Source: Gemmatimonadota bacterium | Lineage (GTDB): Bacteria > Gemmatimonadota > Gemmatimonadetes > Longimicrobiales > Gaopeijiaceae | DNA length: 48,033 bases | Assembly (NCBI GenBank): GCA_029879725.1 | Contig: JAOUPR010000019.1 | Location: forward strand, 1-48,033 | Direction of reading: 5' to 3' | Made by a program: the position numbers and the translations under genes | Shown here: one piece after another, positions 36,520 through 45,403 of the stretch | Position numbering within the stretch: position 1 is the first letter of the stretch | Layout of the letters: each line of letters starts with the position of its first letter | Notes under the pieces: model-generated | What the model saw: only the letters and a program-made list of their open reading frames with translations | Database searches by the model: none | What the model was told of the DNA's origin: nothing

Positions 36520-36695
36520 GGGATCGCCGAAGAAGGCGAGCCCGCCGGCCTCGGGGATACCGATGAGCCATCCCGGGCGAAAGTCCTGTTGTCTCGGTGA
36601 TCCGGGGCCGGACGCATCGGCCCTCGAACGGCCGTGATCCTCCTGGCCCGCCACACCAGGTTGACAGATGTCCGACTCCGGAGCACACTCCCACC

Positions 36696-37265
36696 ATGAC
36701 CGCCGGCGAAGAGATCACCGCCCTTCTGCAGCGGTCGCGCACCGGAGATCACCAGGCCGTCGACGCGCTTTTCGCCACCCTCTACGACGAGCTCCATCGC
36801 CTGGCCCACGGGCAGCGTCATCGCTGGGAAGGGAACTACACCCTGGACACCACGGGGCTCGTCCACGAGGCGTACCTCAAGCTCGTGGACCAGCAGCGGG
36901 CGAACTTCAACGACCGGAGCCATTTCCTGGCCGTCGCCACGCGCGCCATGCGGCACATCCTCATCAACTACGCCGAACGCAGCCGCGCGGCCAAGCGGGG
37001 CGGGGGCGCCGATCCCCTCCCTCCCGACAACGTGATCCCCATGAGCGCCGAGGTGGCCGAAGAGGTCATCGCCGTCCACGATGCCGTGGCGCGTCTGGAA
37101 GGGGTGAATGAGCGCCAGGCCCGTGTCGTGGAGGCGCGTTTCTTCGGCGGGTTCACCATCGAGGAGACCGCGGAGCTGCTCGACATCTCACCCGCGACCG
37201 TCAAGCGGGACTGGATCCTGGCGAGCGCGTGGCTGCACCGCGAGATCCACCGCGACCTGGAGTGA
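36696..37265 (+). CDS. ECF sigma factor (ECF_sub/Sig-70_X6 type)
   Basis: Protein of 189 residues. Region 2 includes DALFATLYDELHRLAHGQRH and TTGLVHEAYLKLVDQQ; region 4 has RQARVVEARFFGGFTIEETAELLDISPATVKRDW, with the helix-turn-helix for -35 binding. The long alanine/arginine stretch RSRAAKRGGGAD is typical of the subclass found with Ser/Thr kinases. The TPR kinase gene follows 9 nt downstream and probably controls the factor; no anti-sigma gene is seen. GGAG lies 12 nt before the ATG; the longer frame from 36597 has no family features. Confidence 0.92.
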   Translation: MTAGEEITALLQRSRTGDHQAVDALFATLYDELHRLAHGQRHRWEGNYTLDTTGLVHEAYLKLVDQQRANFNDRSHFLAVATRAMRHILINYAERSRAAKRGGGADPLPPDNVIPMSAEVAEEVIAVHDAVARLEGVNERQARVVEARFFGGFTIEETAELLDISPATVKRDWILASAWLHREIHRDLE

Positions 37266-37274
37266 CCGCATCCC

Positions 37275-39860
37275 ATGAACGGGAACGTCTCGTCCAGGAT
37301 CGAGCGCGTGGTCGACGCGATCCTCACCCACCCCGAGGAGGAATGGGAACGGGTCATCACCGAGGAGTGCGGCACCGATGAAGAGCTCGCCCGCGAGGTG
37401 CGCTCGATCCTGGAACGGTCCGCCCGGTCCGACTCCTATCTCCGCGAGCTCGCCGCCCGGGTCGGACTTCCGTCCGGCGGGCCCCCGGGGCCCGACCTGG
37501 TCGGACGGACCATCGGCCCGTACGAGCTCAAGCGGCTCCTGGGCCGGGGGGGGATGGGCGCGGTCTACCTCGTCGAACGCGAGGAGGAGGGGTTCCAGGT
37601 CCGGGCCGCGCTGAAGCTCGTCGCCACGGGGCTCCCATCCGACTTGGCCAGGCGGCGATTCCTCCACGAGAGACGGCTCCTCTCCAGGCTGGACCACCCC
37701 CACATCGCCCGCCTCTTCGATGGCGGAGTCACCACCGACGGTTCGCCCTACTTCGTGATGGAGTACGTGGACGGGCGCCCCCTGGGGGAATACTGCGACT
37801 CCCTCGGGCTGAGCGTTCGTGAACGGATCGGAATCGCTCTGCAGGTGTGCGACGCCGTGCGGCACGCCCACGAGAACCTGGTGATCCACCGCGACCTGAA
37901 GCCCGAGAACATCCTCGTCACCGAGTCCGGAGACGTGAAGCTCCTCGACTTCGGAATCGCCCGGGCCCTGGACGCGGACCCGGACGGCTTCCAGACCGCC
38001 ACCTCGGCCCCCCACCCCATGACCTGGGCGTACGCCAGCCCCGAGCAGATCCGCGGTCTGACGCTCACCACCGCCTCCGACGTCTACGCCCTGGGCGTCC
38101 TCCTCTACCGCCTGGTCACCGGCCGACACCCGTATCCGATCTCGCGCACGTCGCTTCCCGAGACCATGCGCACGGTGTGCGAGACGCCCGCCGAGCCACC
38201 CCACGTGGTGCTCGACCGGACGCCGGAAGCGTTCGTGGGAGCCCCTCCCGTGGGAGAGCAGGTCACGGCGGAGGAGATCGCACACCGGAGAGGAGTCGGC
38301 GTCTCGCGGTTGAGGCGGATCCTCGCCGGAGACATCGGCCTGGTCCTCCTCACGGCCCTGCGGAAGGAACCCCAGCGCCGGTACCACAGCGTCGCGGCCC
38401 TGGCCGAGGACCTTCGCCGATTCCTGGAAGGCCGCCCCGTGTCCGCTCGCCCGGACTCCACGGCGTACCGGATCCGGCGATGGGTGGCACGCCACCGGGG
38501 CGCCACCGCCGCCGCGGCCGTCATCACGCTTCTGGGGGCCTCCCTGGGAGGGCTGGGCGTGCGCTACACCGCGGAGACCCACGCCCAGGCACAGCTCATC
38601 GCCCGCGAGACCGCCACCACCCAGGAGATCTTCACCTTCCTGCTGGACATCCTCCGCCTCGGCGATCCCGCGGCCGGGCGGGGCGACACCCTCACCGTAC
38701 GCGCGGCCCTCGACCGCGGGGTGGCGCGACAGCGCGAGACCCTCACCGGCCGGCCGGAGCTCCGCGCCCGCCTCCTGGACACCTTCGGCCACGCGTACCA
38801 CGGGCTCGGCTTCGACGTCGAGGCTACGGCCCTCTTCCTGGAAGCGCTGGCGCTCCGGCCGGAGACGGGGGCTCCGGGAGACACGCTGGTCGCCCACACG
38901 CTCGGTGACCTGGCGCGAGCCTTCCAGGACCGGGGGCGGTACGTGGACGCCTTCTCGTACTGGCGCCAGGCTCTCGATCTCCTGTCTCGGGTGGGCGCCG
39001 ACTCGGCGCTCCTGGCCGGCCCCATGATGGGGATGGCCATGACGCTCAATCTCGACGGGCATCCCGACACGGCCAGGGCGCTGGGCGGTCGCGCGGTCGC
39101 CGTCCTCCGCCGCCACGCCGGAGACGCCGACCTCCGCACGCTGCAGGCATCTTCCGAGCACGCGCGCATCCTGCGGGCCGGCGGCGAGGTGGATTCGGCG
39201 GTTGCTTTGAGCCGAGGCATCCTGGTCCACATCGAAGACGGCGACGAGGAAGGGGCGCCCCTCGCGGCGACGGTCCTGAACAACCTGGGGTACTACCTCA
39301 AGCTCCAGGGCGACCTGGCGGGCGCCGAGGAGAGCTACCGGCGGGTGCTGTCCGACTACGACCGGTGGGTCCCTCCATCGGAGCACGCCCAGGTGCTCGG
39401 CAACCTGACGAACGTCCTCAACGCCCAGGGGGATTCGGCGGGGGCACTGGAGGTAGCCGGAGAGCGCCTGGCCTTCTCGCGCCGCGCGTGGCCCGACGGG
39501 GGATGGCGCGTGGGCCAGGCCGCCCTCTTCCTGGCCACGGTCCACCTGGAGTACGGAAACGTGGGAGAGAGCATCGAGCCTCTCCGCGAAGCCGCGACCT
39601 CCTTCCGCGACGCTCTCGGGCCGAGCCACGGATGGACGGGGAACGCCGAGTCCCTCCTGGGTGCCTCGCTGGCGGGCACGGGGCGCTCGGACGAGGCGGA
39701 AGGTCACCTCCTCAGGGGGTACCGGGTTCTCCTGGCGGGGCCCGGCCCCGACGATCCGTTGACCGCCAACGCCGCCCGGCGGCTGGCCGCCTTCTACCAG
39801 GACCGCGGCCGGCCCGACGAGGCGGCCCGCTACCTGTCCCCCGCGGCGGGGTCGCGCTGA
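37275..39860 (+). CDS. Transmembrane Ser/Thr protein kinase with TPR-rich C-terminal domain
   Basis: Protein of 861 residues. A short N-terminal helical region precedes the kinase domain (about 80-350): glycine loop LGRGGMGAVYLV, Lys K114 in AALKLV, catalytic HRDLKPEN with D207, DFG with D225 and ASPEQIRGLTLTTASDVYALG. A membrane helix lies near 415-435 (GATAAAAVITLLGASLGGLG). The rest is a TPR-like array (repeated ALARAF, LGNLTNVLNAQGDSAGALEV) outside the cytoplasm. This is the standard layout of bacterial PknB-type TPR kinases paired with ECF_sub factors, as here, 9 nt after the sigma gene. The signal sensed by the TPR part is unknown. Confidence 0.94.
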   Translation: MNGNVSSRIERVVDAILTHPEEEWERVITEECGTDEELAREVRSILERSARSDSYLRELAARVGLPSGGPPGPDLVGRTIGPYELKRLLGRGGMGAVYLVEREEEGFQVRAALKLVATGLPSDLARRRFLHERRLLSRLDHPHIARLFDGGVTTDGSPYFVMEYVDGRPLGEYCDSLGLSVRERIGIALQVCDAVRHAHENLVIHRDLKPENILVTESGDVKLLDFGIARALDADPDGFQTATSAPHPMTWAYASPEQIRGLTLTTASDVYALGVLLYRLVTGRHPYPISRTSLPETMRTVCETPAEPPHVVLDRTPEAFVGAPPVGEQVTAEEIAHRRGVGVSRLRRILAGDIGLVLLTALRKEPQRRYHSVAALAEDLRRFLEGRPVSARPDSTAYRIRRWVARHRGATAAAAVITLLGASLGGLGVRYTAETHAQAQLIARETATTQEIFTFLLDILRLGDPAAGRGDTLTVRAALDRGVARQRETLTGRPELRARLLDTFGHAYHGLGFDVEATALFLEALALRPETGAPGDTLVAHTLGDLARAFQDRGRYVDAFSYWRQALDLLSRVGADSALLAGPMMGMAMTLNLDGHPDTARALGGRAVAVLRRHAGDADLRTLQASSEHARILRAGGEVDSAVALSRGILVHIEDGDEEGAPLAATVLNNLGYYLKLQGDLAGAEESYRRVLSDYDRWVPPSEHAQVLGNLTNVLNAQGDSAGALEVAGERLAFSRRAWPDGGWRVGQAALFLATVHLEYGNVGESIEPLREAATSFRDALGPSHGWTGNAESLLGASLAGTGRSDEAEGHLLRGYRVLLAGPGPDDPLTANAARRLAAFYQDRGRPDEAARYLSPAAGSR

Positions 39861-39935
39861 GCCGATCCCCTCCGGCGTTTCTGTTGTGGGTGCGGAGACC
39901 GACACCCCTCATCGCCTGCCGGGAGGTGGACCCCC

Positions 39936-41093
39936 ATGTCCAGATTCACACCGACCCCCCTGATCGCGGCCGCCCTCCTGTCCGCGTCCCTCGCCGGGCC
40001 CGCCGGCGCACAAGACCTCCGCTACAGCACCGTGACCCGGGTGGAGTTCGGAGGCACCACGGGCCGCCTTCTCGGCGCACTCCCGGGATCGGGCGACCCC
40101 GTGACCGGCACCCGATACCTCAAGGGAAGCCGGATCCGGACGGACGACGGCACGGCCTCCTCCACCATCATGGACTGGAACGAGGGCGTCCTCATCACGC
40201 TGGACCACGAGGCGCGTACCTTCCGCAGCGTGAGCCTGGTGGAGATGGTCGAGGCCGCCGAAGAGGCCGCGGCCGCGCTGGAAGGGCGTGCCGACGAGCT
40301 CGTGGACGCGGCCGTGGAAGGGTCGCGAACCGCCGCCGAGGAAACCGAACAGGAGTACCGCCAGCAGGGCGGTGACCAGCTCACCCTCGAGATCGCCGTA
40401 CGCTCGGACCGCACCGGTCAACGCCGGAACTTCGGAGAGTACACCGCCGAGCAGATCCTCCTGACCCTGGAGATGAAGGGGGCCCGCGACCGCGCCGCAT
40501 GGGACGCCGAAGACACCAGCGGCGGGCTGGCCCTGGTCACGGAGGTCTGGTTGAGCACGGACTTCCCGGAGCATCTCATGATGCAGAGCATGGATGGCCA
40601 GGCGCTGAGACGGATGCGCGACGACGGCACCGGGAAAGGGCTCATGGGGGCGCTGGAGTCGCTCCTGGCCTACGATCCGCGCGTGAAGTTCGCCTTCGAG
40701 AAGAACCGGGAGACCATCGACGCCATGGACGGCACGGTGCTGAGGAGCACCACGCACTTCGTCACGGTGGAAGGAGACGCCATGCTCGACCGGGACGCGG
40801 TCCTGGCGGACCAGGATCGGAGCCTGTCCGACGAGGCCACCCAGGCCGCGTCCCAGCATGCCCGGGAGTCCGCGCGCTCGGCGGTCCGTGGCGTCACCCG
40901 AGGACTCTTCGGCCGGAAGCGTGAGGAGCCGGAAGAGCCCGAGGAGCCCGCCGCGACGGCGACACAGCGCGTCTTCCTGCGCTTCACCAGCGAGATCGTC
41001 GACGTGGAGACGGGCGAGCTCCCCGCGGACCTCTTCTCCCCGCCGGAAGGATACACGGCGCTGGAGCCCGCCCCCACGGGCTCCACGCCCTGA
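39936..41093 (+). CDS. Secreted protein of unknown function (DUF4412-like?)
   Basis: Exported protein of 385 residues with signal peptide ending GPAGAQD. The sequence has two beta-rich parts (TRYLKGSRIRTDDGTASSTI, then GVLITLDHEARTFRS) that resemble DUF4412-type domains, a Glu/Ala-rich helix (VEAAEEAAAALEGRADELVD), and a long charged linker (RGLFGRKREEPEEPEEP) before a final strand. It might bind a surface polymer; no enzyme motif is seen. GGAGG lies 9 nt before the ATG. It converges on the next gene with 12 nt between the stops; that neighbour has a similar domain. Confidence 0.72.
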   Translation: MSRFTPTPLIAAALLSASLAGPAGAQDLRYSTVTRVEFGGTTGRLLGALPGSGDPVTGTRYLKGSRIRTDDGTASSTIMDWNEGVLITLDHEARTFRSVSLVEMVEAAEEAAAALEGRADELVDAAVEGSRTAAEETEQEYRQQGGDQLTLEIAVRSDRTGQRRNFGEYTAEQILLTLEMKGARDRAAWDAEDTSGGLALVTEVWLSTDFPEHLMMQSMDGQALRRMRDDGTGKGLMGALESLLAYDPRVKFAFEKNRETIDAMDGTVLRSTTHFVTVEGDAMLDRDAVLADQDRSLSDEATQAASQHARESARSAVRGVTRGLFGRKREEPEEPEEPAATATQRVFLRFTSEIVDVETGELPADLFSPPEGYTALEPAPTGSTP

Positions 41094-41105
41094 GATCGAA
41101 GGGAG

Positions 41106-42023
41106 CTACCTCCACAGGTCGGAGAGGGACTTCATGGTGTAGCCGGCCGGGATCAGGAAACGGTCGTCGCCCACCGGCTCGCGCTTCAGGGAGAGGATGT
41201 CCTCCACCGTGTACGACGCGCCCATGGCGGCGTGGTACCACACCTGCGTGCGCACCGGAACCGTGCCTTCGCACAGCTCGTCGCCGGCCCACCCCGTGGC
41301 GAACTCGTCCTCTTCGTCGTCCTCCATTCCCGCCCGCTTCGCCAGGGCCGACAGCGCCTCGGACACGCCGGACTCGTCCCGTGCACACCATGCCACGCCG
41401 GTCTGGCTCTCCGAGCTCCCCGTGAAGCCGGTGGCCCCGAACCCGTTGACCGTCTCCGCGCGACCCAGGGAGCGTACGGTGGGCGTCTCGCGCTCCATCC
41501 CCGCACCCATCTCCTCGGCCATGGCGGCCATCTCGTCCGGGTCGATCCCCATCCGCGCCATCATCTCCTCGGCCTCGGACATGGCCCGGTCCGTGGCCTC
41601 CTCCATCTCCGCGGCGGTGAACTCGAAATACGACCGATCGGCCGGGTTCACGATCCAGGTGGTGGAGACGTCCGCGTCGATGATCACGTACCCTCCGCCC
41701 TGGTCGGCGGCGACGTCGAAGCGGATCTTGTTCCCCTTCACCCACACGGTGGTCTCCTCCACTCGCGCGGCTCCGTCGAATCCCGTCGAGAGATCCGTCG
41801 GATCGATGGCGAAGAGACGCGCGGACGTGTGCCGGACCCACTCCTCCTCGGAGTCGAAGTCGGGCTCCTCGTAGTCGTCCGCGTAGAGGATCTGAAAGAT
41901 GCCGTCCTCGTCCACCTCGATGGTGCGCTGGCGGATCACGCCCTCGAAGCTCTGGGCGGGAGCGACGGCGGGTAGCGCAAGGATGGAGACGACGACGGCC
42001 AGGACTGCCGTGCGCACGTTCAT
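41106..42023 (-). CDS. Secreted DUF4412-like protein
   Basis: Exported protein of 305 residues with a signal peptide ending PAVAPAQSF. The core VWVKGNKIRFDVAADQGG and VIIDADVSTTWIVNPADRSYFE resembles DUF4412 and the KGSRIR region of the convergent neighbour, so the two may be distant paralogues. A helix rich in Met and Glu (RAMSEAEEMMARMGIDPDEM) follows. AGAGGT lies about 6 nt before ATG 42023; the ATG at 42068 gives a longer frame without a ribosome site. Function is unknown. Confidence 0.72.
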   Translation of the reverse strand: MNVRTAVLAVVVSILALPAVAPAQSFEGVIRQRTIEVDEDGIFQILYADDYEEPDFDSEEEWVRHTSARLFAIDPTDLSTGFDGAARVEETTVWVKGNKIRFDVAADQGGGYVIIDADVSTTWIVNPADRSYFEFTAAEMEEATDRAMSEAEEMMARMGIDPDEMAAMAEEMGAGMERETPTVRSLGRAETVNGFGATGFTGSSESQTGVAWCARDESGVSEALSALAKRAGMEDDEEDEFATGWAGDELCEGTVPVRTQVWYHAAMGASYTVEDILSLKREPVGDDRFLIPAGYTMKSLSDLWR

Positions 42024-42169
42024 GGTGTACCTCTCGGTATGAGGGATGCCTGGACCGTATCCGGTCACCTTCTACACAGGATGTGGGCGCGCCCGTGGCT
42101 CACCCGCGCGGCGGCTCCCGCGGCTCACCGCTCGGCCACCTCGGGGGAGTGGGATGTGGCCGGCGGGGT

Positions 42170-42211
42170 GTCGGCGCCGGCGGGGACGGCCGACGCCGAC
42201 GCCTCCCCGCC
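42170..42211 (-). terminator. Overlapping GC hairpins after the Ig-like secreted protein gene
   Basis: GGCGGGG (42179-42185) pairs CCCCGCC (42205-42211), ending 2 nt from the stop of the minus-strand gene at 42214. GTCGGCG (42170-42176) pairs CGCCGAC (42194-42200) as an alternative. There is no T run; it is a likely terminator. Confidence 0.45.
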
Positions 42212-42213
42212 CA

Positions 42214-44088
42214 TCAAGGCTGGAGCACCACGGTGGCCGAGATCATGTCCTTGCTTTCGACCCGCACGGCGGTCAGGGTCGTCTCCAGGGGCTTGGTGAC
42301 GGGCCGGGTGACGGGCACGGACACGTTGATCATGGTCTCGCCCAGGGGAATCACCACCGTAGCGGGCACGTTCAGGAAGGCCGCCCCCTCTCCGGACACC
42401 TCCAGGGCGATCTGGATCGGCTCCGCCCTCACCGGACCGTCCAGGTGGATGGTCAACGTGCGGTAGTTCGACTGCCCCGCGGGCACGAGGTCCAGCAGGG
42501 TAAACGCCGGCGGGAGCTCGAGGTACAGCGGTCCGCCCACCTCCCGGCCCTCCAACGACGTCATGACCATGACGCTCCCCTCCACCGACGACCGCGACAC
42601 GCCGATGGGGAAAGCGGCTTCCCGGACACCCTCCCGAACGGTCACCCGTTCCGGAAGAGAGACGGTCTCCCCGCACAGCCGCTCCCCCGCCGGGTTCGAG
42701 GACTTGCACAAGAGGTCCACGGTCACTCCTCCGGGGGGCGCCGGGTTCACGAGGACCACGTACCCGTTGACCTGGCCGTTCTTCTCCACGTTCACCACGG
42801 GGTTGGGGGGAACGGAAGACGACGGAGGCTGACGAACCGTCACGCGCTCCACCACGGGCACCGGCCACGCATGGATCGGCGTCCCCGCCGAGTCGATGAC
42901 CGGTAGGGTCCCGTCGGCATGCCGGTGCCTACGCACGCCCTCGAGCGTGTAGGCCACGGGTGTCCTCACCTCGGCGGACACCTGGAACGATCCGGAAGTC
43001 CGTCCGGCGGGGATGTCCACGCAGTTGGGGACGGTGGAGCCCGATGAGGTGACCGTGAAGCGATGGCCCGAAGCGCCCGCCAGCCTCCCACCTGCGTCCC
43101 GCACGTGGAAGCAGACCTGTTCGGTCATGGGCGTGGGCTGGGTCAGGGTGACGGTACCCGCCACGGTCCGGGATCCCACCACCGGGCCGGAGAGGGTGAC
43201 CTCGCCCAGGCGCGGATACACGAAGCGGGCACTCTGCGATGCGTACCCGCCGCTCCCCCTCCGCAGATCGGCGGTGATGCCGGCTTCCACCGACGGGGGG
43301 TGGAGCCAACCCTGAAGGAACTTGGGGAAGTGCTCCGGAGCCGTGATCTGGAATGTGGCTTCCACCATTCCGGGCGGCACGATGATCGAGTCCGGAATGT
43401 CGAGCTCCTGATTCAGGATCAGGCCCTCGGTCTGATTGAAGTTGGGGCGCCGGAGCTCCACCACCGTGGGGCCCAGCGGTTGGTCCGAGTTGGTGACCGT
43501 CACCAGGTTCGCCGGAAGGGTGGGGGGCATGGCGGGGCAACCCAGGCGCACCCGTCCCGTGATGGGCGCCCCCTCGCTCACGGCACGCTCCCGGGGGGTG
43601 AGGGTCAGGGTCACGGGCTGCAGGAAGGGGTTGCACACCACCTCGATGAGCTGGCTCAGGTAGAGGACCCGCTCCCCGCCGCTCACCGCGATGCGGTATA
43701 TCCCCGGAGCCGGCTGGCCCGGGCGGATGGACACCTCCACGCAGGCCGAGGACCCGCTCCCGCACTCCCCGAGGGGAAGCGCGGCGAACCCGGTCACGAA
43801 CCCGCCCGCCGGCCGCGAGGACTTGTCCAACACGCGGACGTCGTCCACCTGCCTTACGTTGGACACGCCCACCCGCAGGCGCATGGGAGACCCCCAGTTG
43901 GTCCGGTAGATGCGCAGGGAGTCCGGCCAACCGTGCGCCAGAACCAGTCCCGCGGGGGTCGTGCTGACGATGGCCGGAATGGCCAACCGGCTCGGGTCGA
44001 TGGTGAGCGTCTGCGCCCCCGCTCCCGTGAGGGGAAGAGAGAGGGTCACGATCCATGCCGCGACTACGGCGCGATCCACCTTGTTCAT
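42214..44088 (-). CDS. Secreted protein of tandem Ig-like beta domains
   Basis: Exported protein of 624 residues with signal peptide ending GAGAQTLT. The mature part is all beta: repeated strand sets such as PVTLTLTPRERAVSEGAPIT, GEVTLSGPVVGSRTVAGTV and VTLTQPTPMTEQVCFHV, with several Cys pairs (LCKSSNPAGERLCG, GECGSGSSAC). The number of domains is about five to seven but borders are unclear. It resembles bacterial Ig-like or Calx-beta proteins used in adhesion or surface layers; no catalytic residues are seen. The start is ATG 44088 (GGAGGATGT upstream); a longer frame reaches 44151. It diverges from the WYL pair. Confidence 0.72.
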   Translation of the reverse strand: MNKVDRAVVAAWIVTLSLPLTGAGAQTLTIDPSRLAIPAIVSTTPAGLVLAHGWPDSLRIYRTNWGSPMRLRVGVSNVRQVDDVRVLDKSSRPAGGFVTGFAALPLGECGSGSSACVEVSIRPGQPAPGIYRIAVSGGERVLYLSQLIEVVCNPFLQPVTLTLTPRERAVSEGAPITGRVRLGCPAMPPTLPANLVTVTNSDQPLGPTVVELRRPNFNQTEGLILNQELDIPDSIIVPPGMVEATFQITAPEHFPKFLQGWLHPPSVEAGITADLRRGSGGYASQSARFVYPRLGEVTLSGPVVGSRTVAGTVTLTQPTPMTEQVCFHVRDAGGRLAGASGHRFTVTSSGSTVPNCVDIPAGRTSGSFQVSAEVRTPVAYTLEGVRRHRHADGTLPVIDSAGTPIHAWPVPVVERVTVRQPPSSSVPPNPVVNVEKNGQVNGYVVLVNPAPPGGVTVDLLCKSSNPAGERLCGETVSLPERVTVREGVREAAFPIGVSRSSVEGSVMVMTSLEGREVGGPLYLELPPAFTLLDLVPAGQSNYRTLTIHLDGPVRAEPIQIALEVSGEGAAFLNVPATVVIPLGETMINVSVPVTRPVTKPLETTLTAVRVESKDMISATVVLQP

Positions 44089-44239
44089 ACATCCTCCGGG
44101 GCGAGTGGCGCGAGTTGGGGGGCGCTTCCGGGGTGGCCGCTCCCATGGCACCTACCCAACAGATCGGCGACGGCGATTCGGCTCATCGCGCGCGGCGGGG
44201 AGGCGGTGCCGCCCCCTCGCCCCCGTCACACCCCCGGCG

Positions 44240-44245
44240 TACTAT
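44240..44245 (+). promoter_or_regulatory. Possible -10 element upstream of the WYL regulator pair
   Basis: TACTAT is an AT-rich island in GC-rich sequence, 40 nt before ATG 44285. No convincing -35 is visible. Confidence 0.35.
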
Positions 44246-44284
44246 GTAGCCGCGTGCTGGAACGGCCCTTCCCCGCCACGGCCC

Positions 44285-45403
44285 ATGACCGAACGCATTT
44301 CCAGGATCCAGCGCTGGCTGGACATCGTCGCCTTCCTGGCGGCGCACCGCTTTCCGGTGACGCTCTCCGAGCTCATGGAGGCCGTGCCGTCGTACGCCGG
44401 CCGTTGGACCGACGGCGACGACCGGGCGCGCGCCGCGCTGCGCAGGATGTTCGAGCGCGACAAGGACGAGTTGCGCGACATCGGGATCCCCATCGAGACC
44501 CTCTCCTTCCACTCCTCCGACGACGACGACCAGAGCGGCTACCGCCTGGCCCGGAAGGACTTCCACCTCCCCTACCTGAGGCTGGTGGCGGAGAGCAGGG
44601 AGGAGCAGCCCCGGGGCGGCCGCTCCCCGGCGGCGGCGACGTTCGACCTGACCCCGGAGGAAGCCGGCGCCGCCCTGGAGGGGTTGGTGCACCTCTCGCG
44701 GGTCCCCGGATTCCCGCTGCACCGCGAGGCGCGCTCCGCCTTCCGCAAGCTGGCGTTCGACCTCAACCCCGACGTCCTGTCCGACACGCCGGTGGTGTAC
44801 GCCGAGGACCCGGAGGCGCTGGCCACCACGGATACGATGGACGTCCTGAGCGGCGCCCTGCGGGGGCGCAAGATCGTGCGCTTCCACTACCGGGCCATGG
44901 CGGCCGACCGCGAGGCCCGCCGCACGGTGCGTCCCTACGGGCTCCTCTTCCAGCACGGCCGCTGGTACCTGGTGGGGCACGACGACGACCGGGACGACGT
45001 GCGCATGTTCCGCGCGGGGAGGATCGCCCACGCGGAGGCCGAAGCGTCCCGGCCGGGCACCCCCGACTACGAGATTCCCGAGGACTTCGACCTTGCGGCC
45101 TACGCCGGACGGGAGGCCTGGGAGCTCAAGGGCGGCGACGAAGAAGAGGTGGAAGCCCACGTCCTCTTCCGCTTTCCCCACTGTCTCTGGGCCGAGACCG
45201 GACGCCACGGAGCCTTCGTGAAGGCCCGACAGGACGGGAGCCAGATCCGGGCCTTCCAGGTGCGGCGCAGGCATCCCTTCCTGCGCTGGGTGTTGAGCCA
45301 GGGCGGCGAGGCCGTGGTGACCGACCCTCCGGAGCTGCGCGCCGCGTGGGAAGGGATGGTCGGCCAGGTGAGGGGGTTGTACGAGGACGGATCCCGTGCC
45401 TGA
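44285..45403 (+). CDS. PafB-like helix-turn-helix WYL-domain regulator
   Basis: Protein of 372 residues. The N-terminal winged helix (about 1-80: RIQRWLDIVAFLAAHRFPVTLSELMEAV to FERDKDELRDIGIPIE) is the PafB type. The WYL domain (about 190-260) contains IVRFHYRAMAADREARRTVRPYG and GRWYLVGHDDDRDDVRMFRAGRI. The C-terminal region is the WCX extension. PafB/PafC heterodimers control DNA-damage genes in actinobacteria; a similar role here is inferred. The start is ATG 44285; the longer frame from 43910 runs over the divergent promoter and gene. Its stop overlaps the next start by 8 bp. Confidence 0.9.
   Translation: MTERISRIQRWLDIVAFLAAHRFPVTLSELMEAVPSYAGRWTDGDDRARAALRRMFERDKDELRDIGIPIETLSFHSSDDDDQSGYRLARKDFHLPYLRLVAESREEQPRGGRSPAAATFDLTPEEAGAALEGLVHLSRVPGFPLHREARSAFRKLAFDLNPDVLSDTPVVYAEDPEALATTDTMDVLSGALRGRKIVRFHYRAMAADREARRTVRPYGLLFQHGRWYLVGHDDDRDDVRMFRAGRIAHAEAEASRPGTPDYEIPEDFDLAAYAGREAWELKGGDEEEVEAHVLFRFPHCLWAETGRHGAFVKARQDGSQIRAFQVRRRHPFLRWVLSQGGEAVVTDPPELRAAWEGMVGQVRGLYEDGSRA

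Noticed and set aside
36661..36666. TTGACA as a -35 box for the ECF sigma gene
   Set aside because: No -10 hexamer lies at 16-18 nt spacing, and the start codon is only 30 nt away.
37188..39905. Long minus-strand open frame (905 codons) opposite the TPR kinase
   Set aside because: It lies fully antisense to a kinase with clear motifs. Its translation is rich in Arg, Pro and Gly and shows no domain; GC-rich codons create such frames.
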